Shown one piece after another: positions 57,083 through 64,000 of a DNA stretch of 64,000 nucleotides (within the stretch, counting starts at the first letter, position 1; each line of letters opens with the position of its first letter). Origin of the DNA: Bordetella genomosp. 2 (GTDB taxonomy: Bacteria; Pseudomonadota; Gammaproteobacteria; Burkholderiales; Burkholderiaceae_B). The position numbers and the translations under genes were made by a program. The stretch covers positions 744,001 to 808,000 of the forward strand of contig NZ_NEVT01000003.1 in assembly GCF_002261345.1 (NCBI RefSeq), given 5' to 3'. The notes beneath the pieces were generated by a model. That model was not told the DNA's origin. It saw only the letters and a program-made list of their open reading frames with translations, and ran no database searches.

Positions 57083-60000
57083 TCAGTGGCGCTGCGTTTC
57101 CACCTGCACCAGCGGCTCGTTCGAGACCGGGGGCACCGGCTTGCGCTCGCGGCCCAGGCGCGCCGGCGCGTAGCTGGCGGCGATGCGCTGCTGCGTCTGC
57201 GCGTGGCGCTCGGGGTCGGTCTCGACCCATTGCAGGCCGGCGGCGCTGACCACCTCGTGCAGGACCTGGCTGGAGACGGCCGGGGCCGGGGCGGCTGCGG
57301 GCACCACGATGGGCTGCGCCGCCGCGGGGGCCGGCTGGGTGGCGACCGCCGGCTCGGCCGGCTGGACGGGCGGCTCGGCCGCTTCCACCGGGACCGGCGT
57401 CTCGGCAGGCGCCGCTACGTCGGACGGTTCAGGCTGCGATACCGGCTCGGCTGCCGCCGGCGCCTGCGCGCTGGCGGTTTCCGGGGCCTCCACCGGAGCG
57501 GCGGCTTCCGCCGGGGCGGCGGACGGGGCTTGCCCGGCCGGGGCCGCCGGCGTGGCGGGCGCTGGCTCGGCGGCGGCCGGGACGCTGGCCGCCGCGGGAG
57601 CGACGGGGGCGGGGGCCGGCACGGCGATCTCGGGCGTGCCTTGCGCGATGGCCGCGGCATTGGAGATGTCGGCCAGGTCGGCGGCCGGGGCCTGCAGGGG
57701 CGACGGCGTGGCTGCGGCGGCTTCAGTCGCTGCCGGCTCGCCGGTGGCGGCATCGGCTTCCTGGGCGTCCTCGGCCTGGCCGTCGGCGCCGGTCGCGGCC
57801 AGTTCATCCTGGCCACGGCGGCCGCGGCGGCTGCGACGGCGGCGGCGCTTGCGTTCCGGATCGGCAGCGCCTTCGGCGGTTTCCTGCTCGCTGGCGGGGG
57901 TTTCCGCGCCGGGGGCCGCGTCAGCCTCGGCCTCGGCCCGTTCCGTCAGGGCGGCGGCAATGGCCGGCCCTTGGGCGGCGGGCAGGGCGGTGGCCACGGT
58001 TTCCGCCAGGGCGGCGACCATGCTCTCCTGCTCGCTCATCGGCGCGTCCTGCTGGGTTTCCTCGCGCCGGTTGCGGCCGCGGCCGCGGCGGCCGCGATTG
58101 CCGCGGCCGCCGGAGGTTTCCTCGGCGGCCTCGGGCGCCAGGGCGCGTTCGGGGCGGGCGGCTTCCCGCTCGCCACGGGCCGGGCGCTCGGCGCGTTCCT
58201 CGGAGCGGCGGTTGCCGCGCACATGGTGGCGGGCGGCGCCTTCGGCCGGTTCGCCAGCCTCGCTGCGCGGTTCGCCGCGGCGATGGCGGCCGCGGTCCGA
58301 GCCGTGGCGCTCGCCACGGCGGTCCTGGCCATCATGGGCGCGCTTGCCGCGCGCGGCGCCGGCGCGCTTGGCTTCTTCCTTGGGCGCTTCCGGGGCGGCG
58401 GGTTCGGCGCTGCCGCTCAGCCAGCCGACCAGGCGCTTGAACAGGCCGCCGAAGCCGCCTTCGGCGGGCGCGGGCGCCGGGGCGGCCGCGGCCGGCGCCG
58501 GCGTCGACACGGGCGCCGGCTGCGAAGGCGTGATGCCCTTGACCAGGGCCTCGGGGCGCGCCTTGACTTCCTGGTCGCGCGGCGCCCAGGCCATGTCGGT
58601 CGAGGGGGCCTCGGCCAGTTCGAAGCTGGTCTTCACTTCCTCGAGGCGCGGGTCGTCGTGGCGCAGGCGCTCGATGTGGTGGTGCGGGGTTTCCAGGTGC
58701 TTGTTGGGGATCAGCACCAGGTTCACCTTCAGGCGGGCCTCCATCTTGGCGATATCGGAGCGCTTTTCGTTGAGCAGGAAGGTGGCCACGTCGACCGGCA
58801 CCTGGGCGTGCACCGCCGCGGTGTTCTCCTTCATGGCTTCTTCCTGCAGCAGGCGCAGCACGTGCAGCGCGCTGGATTCGGCGTCGCGGATCACGCCGGT
58901 GCCGTTGCAGCGCGGGCAGGTGATGTGCGAGCCTTCGTTCAGGGCCGGCCGCAGGCGCTGGCGCGACAGTTCCATCAGGCCGAAGCGCGAGATCTTGCCC
59001 ATCTGCACGCGGGCGCGGTCGAAATGCAGGGCGTCGCGCAGGCGCTGTTCGACGGCGCGCTGGTTCTTGCCGTCTTCCATGTCGATGAAATCGATCACGA
59101 TCAGGCCGCCCAGGTCGCGCAGGCGCAGCTGGCGGGCCACTTCATCGGCCGCTTCCAGGTTGGTGCGCAGGGCGGTTTCCTCGATGTCGGAGCCGCGCGT
59201 CGAGCGTGCGGAGTTCACGTCGACCGCCACCAGGGCTTCCGTGTGGTCGATGACCACGGCGCCGCCCGAGGGCAGCTGCACGGTGCGCGAATAGGCGGTC
59301 TCGATCTGGTGTTCGATCTGGAAGCGCGAGAAGAGGGGGATGTCGTCGCGGTAGCGCTTGACGCGCTGGACGTTGTCGGGCATCACCACGCTCATGAACG
59401 CGGTGGCCTGGTCGGCGATCTCGTCGGTATCGATGAGGATCTCGCCGATTTCGGGGGAGAAGTAGTCGCGGATGGCCCGGATGACCAGGCTGGATTCCAG
59501 GTAGATGAGGATTGGCGCGGCGTTGTCGCGGGCGGCGCCGTCGATGGCGGTCCAGAGTTGCAGCAGGTAGGACAGGTCCCATTGCAGCTCTTCGACGTTG
59601 CGGCCGATGCCGGCGGTGCGGGCGATGATGCTCATGCCCTGCGGGACTTCCAGCTGCTCCATCGTGTCGCGCAGTTCCTGGCGGTCCTCGCCCTCGACGC
59701 GGCGCGAGACGCCGCCGCCGCGGGGGTTGTTGGGCATCAGCACCAGGTAGCGGCCGGCCAGCGAAACGAAGGTGGTCAGGGCGGCGCCCTTGTTGCCGCG
59801 CTCTTCCTTTTCGACCTGGACGATCAGTTCCTGGCCTTCGCGCAGGGCATCCTGGATGCGGGCGGTGCGGACGTCGACGCCTTCCTTGAAGTAGCTGCGG
59901 GCCACTTCCTTGAACGGCAGGAAACCGTGGCGGTCTTCGCCGTAGTTGACGAAGCAGGCCTCCAGGCCGGGTTCGATGCGGGTGATGACACCTTTGTAGA

Positions 60001-60121
60001 TATTGCCTTTGCGCTGTTCGCGGCCGGCGGTTTCGATGTCGAGATCGATGAGCTTCTGCCCATCGACGATGGCAACGCGCAGTTCTTCCTGGTGCGTTGC
60101 ATTGAACAGCATGCGCTTCAT
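57083..60121 (-). CDS. rne: Ribonuclease E
   Basis: 1012 aa. Main endonuclease of mRNA decay and rRNA/tRNA processing. The catalytic half (to about 520) has [30 protein letters not shown], the S1 domain ([31 protein letters not shown]), catalytic aspartates in [13 protein letters not shown] and [11 protein letters not shown], and the zinc link CPRCNGTG. Beyond about residue 530 the sequence is an unstructured scaffold: Arg/Glu-rich RNA-binding blocks ([20 protein letters not shown]) and a long Pro/Ala tail to the C terminus. The last 15 residues ([15 protein letters not shown]) may be a short binding motif. Divergent from rluC. Confidence 0.97.
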   Translation of the reverse strand: MKRMLFNATHQEELRVAIVDGQKLIDLDIETAGREQRKGNIYKGVITRIEPGLEACFVNYGEDRHGFLPFKEVARSYFKEGVDVRTARIQDALREGQELIVQVEKEERGNKGAALTTFVSLAGRYLVLMPNNPRGGGVSRRVEGEDRQELRDTMEQLEVPQGMSIIARTAGIGRNVEELQWDLSYLLQLWTAIDGAARDNAAPILIYLESSLVIRAIRDYFSPEIGEILIDTDEIADQATAFMSVVMPDNVQRVKRYRDDIPLFSRFQIEHQIETAYSRTVQLPSGGAVVIDHTEALVAVDVNSARSTRGSDIEETALRTNLEAADEVARQLRLRDLGGLIVIDFIDMEDGKNQRAVEQRLRDALHFDRARVQMGKISRFGLMELSRQRLRPALNEGSHITCPRCNGTGVIRDAESSALHVLRLLQEEAMKENTAAVHAQVPVDVATFLLNEKRSDIAKMEARLKVNLVLIPNKHLETPHHHIERLRHDDPRLEEVKTSFELAEAPSTDMAWAPRDQEVKARPEALVKGITPSQPAPVSTPAPAAAAPAPAPAEGGFGGLFKRLVGWLSGSAEPAAPEAPKEEAKRAGAARGKRAHDGQDRRGERHGSDRGRHRRGEPRSEAGEPAEGAARHHVRGNRRSEERAERPARGEREAARPERALAPEAAEETSGGRGNRGRRGRGRNRREETQQDAPMSEQESMVAALAETVATALPAAQGPAIAAALTERAEAEADAAPGAETPASEQETAEGAADPERKRRRRRSRRGRRGQDELAATGADGQAEDAQEADAATGEPAATEAAAATPSPLQAPAADLADISNAAAIAQGTPEIAVPAPAPVAPAAASVPAAAEPAPATPAAPAGQAPSAAPAEAAAPVEAPETASAQAPAAAEPVSQPEPSDVAAPAETPVPVEAAEPPVQPAEPAVATQPAPAAAQPIVVPAAAPAPAVSSQVLHEVVSAAGLQWVETDPERHAQTQQRIAASYAPARLGRERKPVPPVSNEPLVQVETQRH

Positions 60122-60622
60122 GAGTGGGGTTCTCCGTTGTCATGACGCGCCGATATCGGCGCGTGACCTCGGGCCACTCGGGCTGCGGACTGAAGCAGGC
60201 AAGAGATGCGGCCGGTTGCCGGGCAGCGCCCAGGCATGGCCGCCGCGGGTCAGGCGGGCACGTCGTGCCGTACGGCACGCGGTTCTGTCAGCAGGGGGGT
60301 CAGGTTCACTAAGTGTGGTTGACGGAAGGGTTGCTGTGAACGGCAGGTGCGGCGGGGATCTGCCAGCACGCACCTGGTGCTTTAATTACGCGACGATTCT
60401 TGCAGTGCTTCAGAGCCGCTTGCGGCAGGCAACGGACCTGCGGACGGCGGGCAAAGCGTGCCACACCACCATCCGGCAGGGCGCGGTTGCGCCGGCGACC
60501 GAGAGGCCCCGGAGCTGAATGAGCAGGCAGTACAATGGCGGCCCGCGCGCTCGACGGAGACGCGCACAAATGCATCTCTACGCCAGGCGGCTTGTTCAGC
60601 CCCTTAAGGCTGTCCCGATTAT
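60122..60622. other. 501-bp intergenic leader region between rne and rluC
   Basis: No gene is credible. It must hold the rne promoter and long 5' leader (minus strand) and the rluC promoter (plus strand). Two perfect palindromes lie in the rne leader: ACGCGCCGATATCGGCGCGT (60145-60164) and CGTGCCGTACGGCACG (60264-60279). I cannot point to a convincing -35/-10 pair for either gene. Confidence 0.7.
60145..60164 (-). promoter_or_regulatory. Perfect 20-bp palindrome in the rne leader
   Basis: ACGCGCCGATATCGGCGCGT lies just upstream of the rne ribosome site (GGAGAA, 60131-60136 on the minus strand). As RNA it gives a stable hairpin of about 8-9 bp, in a place where the enterobacterial rne leader carries elements for feedback control by RNase E. 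The regulatory role here is inferred. Confidence 0.55.
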
Positions 60623-61588
60623 ATGTCGCTTTCCGCAATGCGCAAAGAAACTTCCTCTCCCGCCAGCTCGCCCGCGGTCCGCATGGTCGAGGTGGGGGCC
60701 GAGCACGAAGGCCAGCGCATCGACAATTTCCTCATGCGCCTGTGCAAGGGCGTGCCCAAGAGCCATATCTACAAGGCGATCCGGGCCGGCCAGGTGCGGG
60801 TAAACAAGGGACGCATCCAGGCCGACTACCGCGTGGCGGCGGGCGATCTTATCCGCGTGCCGCCCCTGCGGCTGCCGGCGCCCGGCGAGGCCCGTCCGGT
60901 GCCCGGCGCCGAGTTCCCGGTCGTCTACGAAGACGACGCGCTGCTGGTGATCGACAAGCCGGCCGGGGTGGCGGTGCACGGCGGCAGCGGCGTGTCGTTC
61001 GGCGTCATCGAGCAGCTGCGGGCGGCCCGGCCGCAGGCGCGCTTCCTGGAACTGGTCCATCGGCTCGACCGCGAGACCTCCGGACTGCTGATGGTGGCCA
61101 AGAAACGCAGCGCGCTGCTGGCGCTGCACGCCATGCTGCGCGAAGGCAAGGGCGACAAGCACTACCTGGCCCTGGTCGAGGGCGACTGGGTCAACGACCG
61201 CCAGCACATCCGCCTGGCGCTCACCAAATGGACCACCCAGTCGGGCGAGCGGCGCGTGCGGCCCGACCCGGCAGGGCAGGCCGCGCATACCATCGTCACC
61301 CTGCGGCAACGCTATGGGGGGTACAGTCTGGTGGATGCCGAATTGCGCACAGGGCGCACGCACCAGATCCGGGTTCACCTGGCGGCCAGCGGCTTCCCCA
61401 TCGTCGGCGACGATAAATACGGGACGGATGAAGTCCGGGCGCGTTTCGCGCGCCAGGGGTTCGGGCGCATGTTCCTGCATGCGCACCAGCTGACCCTGCC
61501 GCATCCGCTCACCGGAGAAACCCTGCGGCTGACGGCGGAACTGCCCGCCGCCTGCCGGAAACTGCTGCAGCAACTGGAGAGCGCTTGA
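60623..61588 (+). CDS. rluC: 23S rRNA pseudouridine synthase RluC
   Basis: 321 aa. N-terminal S4 RNA-binding domain (AEHEGQRIDNFLMRLCKGVPKSHIYKAIRAGQVRVNKGR). Catalytic Asp in LVHRLDRETSGLLMVAK, then the RTGRTHQIRVHLAASGFPIVGDDKYG motif III. It is divergent from rne, the enterobacterial and betaproteobacterial arrangement typical of rluC. No Shine-Dalgarno precedes the ATG at 60623 or the ATG at 60638, so the exact start is uncertain. Confidence 0.96.
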   Translation: MSLSAMRKETSSPASSPAVRMVEVGAEHEGQRIDNFLMRLCKGVPKSHIYKAIRAGQVRVNKGRIQADYRVAAGDLIRVPPLRLPAPGEARPVPGAEFPVVYEDDALLVIDKPAGVAVHGGSGVSFGVIEQLRAARPQARFLELVHRLDRETSGLLMVAKKRSALLALHAMLREGKGDKHYLALVEGDWVNDRQHIRLALTKWTTQSGERRVRPDPAGQAAHTIVTLRQRYGGYSLVDAELRTGRTHQIRVHLAASGFPIVGDDKYGTDEVRARFARQGFGRMFLHAHQLTLPHPLTGETLRLTAELPAACRKLLQQLESA

Positions 61589-61590
61589 AT

Positions 61591-62247
61591 ATGCCCTATT
61601 CGCTGGTCGTGTTCGATTGGGACGGCACCTTGATGGATTCCACCAACGGCATCGTGGCCGCCATCCAGGGCGCCTGCCGCGACCTGGACCTGCCCGTGCC
61701 GACCGCCTCGGCCGCCAGCTGGGTGATCGGCCTGTCGCTCGAGAGCGCGCTGCGCCGCGCCGTCCCCGAACTGACCCAGGCCATGGTGCCGCGCTTCCTG
61801 GAGCGCTACCGCACCCATTATCTGCTGCGCGACCCCGATCTGAAGCTGTTCGACGGCATCGAGCCCCTGCTCGGCGCGCTGGCGGACCGCCAGGTGCGCC
61901 TGGCGGTCGCCACCGGCAAGAGCCGCGTGGGGCTGAACCGCGTGCTGGCCGCCACCGGGCTGGGCGGCGTCTTCGATGCCACCCGCACCGCTGACGAGAC
62001 CTTCAGCAAGCCGCATCCGGCCATGCTGCACGAACTCATGGACGAACTGGGGGTCGAACCGGAACGCGTGGTCATGGTGGGCGACACCTCGCACGACCTG
62101 CAAATGGCCGCCAATGCGGGCGTCCACGGGCTGGGCGTGGCCTATGGCGCGCACAGCCCCCAGGAACTCCAGGGTTGCGGGCCGCAGGCGGTGGTCGACA
62201 GCGTGGCGGCGCTGCGCGAATGGCTGCTGCCGCGCGCGGGCGCCTGA
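61591..62247 (+). CDS. HAD-superfamily phosphatase (phosphoglycolate phosphatase-like)
   Basis: 218 aa. Motif I FDWDGTLMDS with the nucleophile Asp11 region, motif II VATGKSR, motif III/IV KPHPAMLHELMDELGVEPERVVMVGDTSHDLQMA. The ATG at 61591 has GGAGAG nine bases upstream; a TTG at 61585 is too close. It overlaps no other gene but lies right after rluC, a conserved pair. Subfamily IA; substrate not known, phosphoglycolate is the usual guess. Confidence 0.92.
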   Translation: MPYSLVVFDWDGTLMDSTNGIVAAIQGACRDLDLPVPTASAASWVIGLSLESALRRAVPELTQAMVPRFLERYRTHYLLRDPDLKLFDGIEPLLGALADRQVRLAVATGKSRVGLNRVLAATGLGGVFDATRTADETFSKPHPAMLHELMDELGVEPERVVMVGDTSHDLQMAANAGVHGLGVAYGAHSPQELQGCGPQAVVDSVAALREWLLPRAGA

Positions 62248-62330
62248 GCCGGCGCGCCGCGGCCATGGAATAGAACGGCCTCGCGTTCGTCTGTAACAGG
62301 ACTCGCTGCGCCCAGCACCAGGAGACCGTC

Positions 62331-63302
62331 ATGTCGATACGCAAATCCGGCCACGAGCCGCTCCCATCCGAAATCACGCCGGAAGCGGTCTGGCAGTCGC
62401 GCCGCGCCTGGCTGGCGCGCGCCGGACTGGCTGCCGCGGCCGCCGGCCTGCCCGGCTGGGCCATGCGCCAGGCGGCCGCCCAGGAGCCCGGCGCAGCCGC
62501 GCTGCCCGGGCAGCCCAGCCCGCAGTTCACGGTCATGGACAAGCAGACGTCGTTCAAGGACGTCACCACCTACAACAACTACTACGAGTTCGGCATCGAC
62601 AAGGGCGACCCCGCCCAGTACGCCGCCCGGCTGCAGACCCGCCCCTGGACGGTCAGCGTCGAGGGCGAAGTGCTGCGCCCGCGGACATTCGACATCGACG
62701 AACTGCTCAAGCTGGCGCCGCTCGAAGAGCGCGTCTACCGCCTGCGCTGCGTCGAGGGCTGGTCCATGGTGATCCCCTGGGTGGGCTATCCGCTGGCGGC
62801 GCTGCTCAAGCAGGTGGAGCCCACCGGCAACGCCAAGTATGTCGAGTTCACCACCGTCATGCAGCGCGACAACATGCCTGGCCTGCGCTATCCGGTGCTC
62901 GAATGGCCCTATGTCGAGGGGTTGCGGCTCGACGAGGCCATGCATCCGCTGGCGCTGCTGGTCTTCGGCCTGTATGGCAAGGTGCTGCCCAACCAGAATG
63001 GCGCGCCGCTGCGTCTGGCGGTGCCCTGGAAATACGGCTTCAAGTCGGCCAAGTCGCTGGTGCGCATCCGCCTGGTCGAGCGCCAGCCCACCAGCTCCTG
63101 GATGCAGGCGGCGGCGCGGGAATACGGTTTCTATGCCAACGTGAATCCGGACGTCCCGCACCCGCGCTGGAGCCAGGCCACCGAGCGGCGCATCGGCGAG
63201 GACGGCCTGTTCACGCCCAAGCGCAAGACGCTGATGTTCAACGGTTACGCCGAGCAGGTGGCGGCGCTCTACCAGGGCATGGACCTGAGGGCCAATTACT
63301 AG
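62331..63302 (+). CDS. msrP: Protein-methionine-sulfoxide reductase catalytic subunit MsrP
   Basis: 323 aa. Periplasmic molybdopterin enzyme that repairs oxidised methionine in envelope proteins. Tat signal [20 protein letters not shown], cleavage after AAA near residue 47. The molybdenum-ligating Cys is in [14 protein letters not shown], followed by [33 protein letters not shown]-terminal [22 protein letters not shown]. Followed by msrQ, its membrane heme partner. Confidence 0.95.
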   Translation: MSIRKSGHEPLPSEITPEAVWQSRRAWLARAGLAAAAAGLPGWAMRQAAAQEPGAAALPGQPSPQFTVMDKQTSFKDVTTYNNYYEFGIDKGDPAQYAARLQTRPWTVSVEGEVLRPRTFDIDELLKLAPLEERVYRLRCVEGWSMVIPWVGYPLAALLKQVEPTGNAKYVEFTTVMQRDNMPGLRYPVLEWPYVEGLRLDEAMHPLALLVFGLYGKVLPNQNGAPLRLAVPWKYGFKSAKSLVRIRLVERQPTSSWMQAAAREYGFYANVNPDVPHPRWSQATERRIGEDGLFTPKRKTLMFNGYAEQVAALYQGMDLRANY

Positions 63303-63345
63303 CGCCTGCTGGCGCCGGGAACCCGCATGACGAGGCCCTACTAGC

Positions 63346-63975
63346 ATGGCAGGCACCCAGACCGCCCCGCGCCCGGCGCAGTGGTCGGCCGCGGCAATCG
63401 GGCGGTTCAAGCCCATCCTGTTCGCCGCCGGGCTGCTGCCGTTCGCCCGCTGGATCTGGCTGGGTTTCCACGATGGCCTGACCGCCAACCCGGTCGAGTT
63501 CCTGACGCGCTCTTCCGGCACCTGGACGCTGGTGTGCCTGTTGGTGACGCTGTCCATCACCCCTCTGCGGCGCCTGTTGCGGCAGCCGGCCCTGGTACGG
63601 CTGCGCCGGCCCTGCGGGTTGTTCGCCTTTTTCTATGGCAGCCTGCATTTCCTGGCGTGGGTATGGTGGGACCGCGGGCTGGACCCGGCCTCCATGCTGC
63701 GCGACGTGGCCGAGCGGCCCTTCATCACCGCCGGCTTCGCGGCCTTCGTCTGCATGACGGCGCTGGCGGCCACCTCGACGCAGTGGGCCATGCGCAAGCT
63801 GGGCCGGCGCTGGCAGGCGCTGCACCGCGCCGTCTACCTGATCGGGGTGCTGGCCATCGTGCACCTGTGGTGGCACAAGGCCGGCAAGCACGATTTCCAG
63901 CAGCCCCTGGCATACGGGGCGGTGCTGCTGGCGCTGCTGGGCTGGCGCGTGGCGGCCTGGCTGCGGGCGCGCTAG
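63346..63975 (+). CDS. msrQ: Heme-binding membrane subunit MsrQ
   Basis: 209 aa. A six-helix b-type cytochrome that passes electrons from the quinone pool or flavin to MsrP. Histidine ligands in FYGSLHFLAW, QALHRAVYLIGVLAIVHLWW and the terminal helix; TPLRRLLRQPALVRLRRPCGLFAF between helices. ATG at 63346, 43 bp after msrP; the frame continues to within 25 bp of the window end. Confidence 0.94.
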   Translation: MAGTQTAPRPAQWSAAAIGRFKPILFAAGLLPFARWIWLGFHDGLTANPVEFLTRSSGTWTLVCLLVTLSITPLRRLLRQPALVRLRRPCGLFAFFYGSLHFLAWVWWDRGLDPASMLRDVAERPFITAGFAAFVCMTALAATSTQWAMRKLGRRWQALHRAVYLIGVLAIVHLWWHKAGKHDFQQPLAYGAVLLALLGWRVAAWLRAR

Positions 63976-64000
63976 CCGGGCGCCGGCAGCGCCATCATGA

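Noticed and set aside
56903-60145. 1080-aa open frame antisense to rne, rich in Gly/Arg/Ala
   Set aside because: It looks like a PE_PGRS-like glycine-rich protein only because the Pro/Ala/Arg-rich tail of RNase E is read in reverse; RNase E is certain.

Overview
This window is chromosomal DNA of a high-GC betaproteobacterium of the family Alcaligenaceae, almost certainly a Bordetella of the bronchiseptica/parapertussis/pertussis group. Evidence is the Par27-type parvulin, the gene orders smc-zipA-ligA, rne|rluC and trpB-trpA-accD, the tandem TctC/Bug binding proteins and a PagL lipid A deacylase. The pagL reading frame is intact; it is reported broken in B. pertussis, so B. bronchiseptica (or B. 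parapertussis) is the better guess. I see no tRNA, rRNA, CRISPR array, insertion sequence or prophage.

Layout. 1-9019 is housekeeping: the end of smc, zipA, ligA, then on the minus strand a periplasmic parvulin, a BolA-like protein, yciB and msrB, and on the plus strand the biotin uptake operon bioM-bioN-bioY. 9020-9547 is a gene-free spacer with short palindromic repeats and a long imperfect inverted repeat. 9548-14478 is a branched-chain/hydrophobic amino acid (HAAT) ABC operon in which LivM and LivG are fused.

14522-34796 is the accessory heart of the window: an uncharacterised acyl-CoA catabolic region. A minus-strand operon (aldehyde dehydrogenase, beta-hydroxyacid dehydrogenase, IclR regulator) diverges from a plus-strand operon (two TctC/Bug binding proteins, biotin-dependent acyl-CoA carboxylase in three polypeptides, hydratase/dehydrogenase fusion, DUF35 protein, cysteine-less thiolase-fold enzyme, CoA-transferase A and B). 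A second plus-strand operon follows (SCP2-like protein, alpha/beta hydrolase, a five-gene HAAT transporter, metallo-beta-lactamase-fold hydrolase). Both plus-strand promoters have TTGACA-type -35 boxes and the same palindrome, GTTCTGYACAANNGAAC, just downstream; the second promoter has a tandem pair 21 bp apart. I infer that the local IclR protein controls both, so that uptake and breakdown of one unknown carboxylic or lactone-like substrate form one regulon.

34812-41517 (minus strand) is a third HAAT transporter, followed by an orphan quaternary-amine-type binding protein and a branched-chain aminotransferase. 41666-49147 is mixed metabolism: nth-rnfB, PHA depolymerase, ferredoxin/ferredoxin reductase, pncB, a RidA-family protein, a repeat-bearing spacer, a tiny membrane protein, a flavodoxin-like protein and an MtfA-type peptidase. 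49259-55741 holds relA, argE, trpB, trpA and accD. 55901-64000 holds pagL, a thioesterase, rne, rluC, a HAD phosphatase and the msrPQ methionine sulfoxide repair system.
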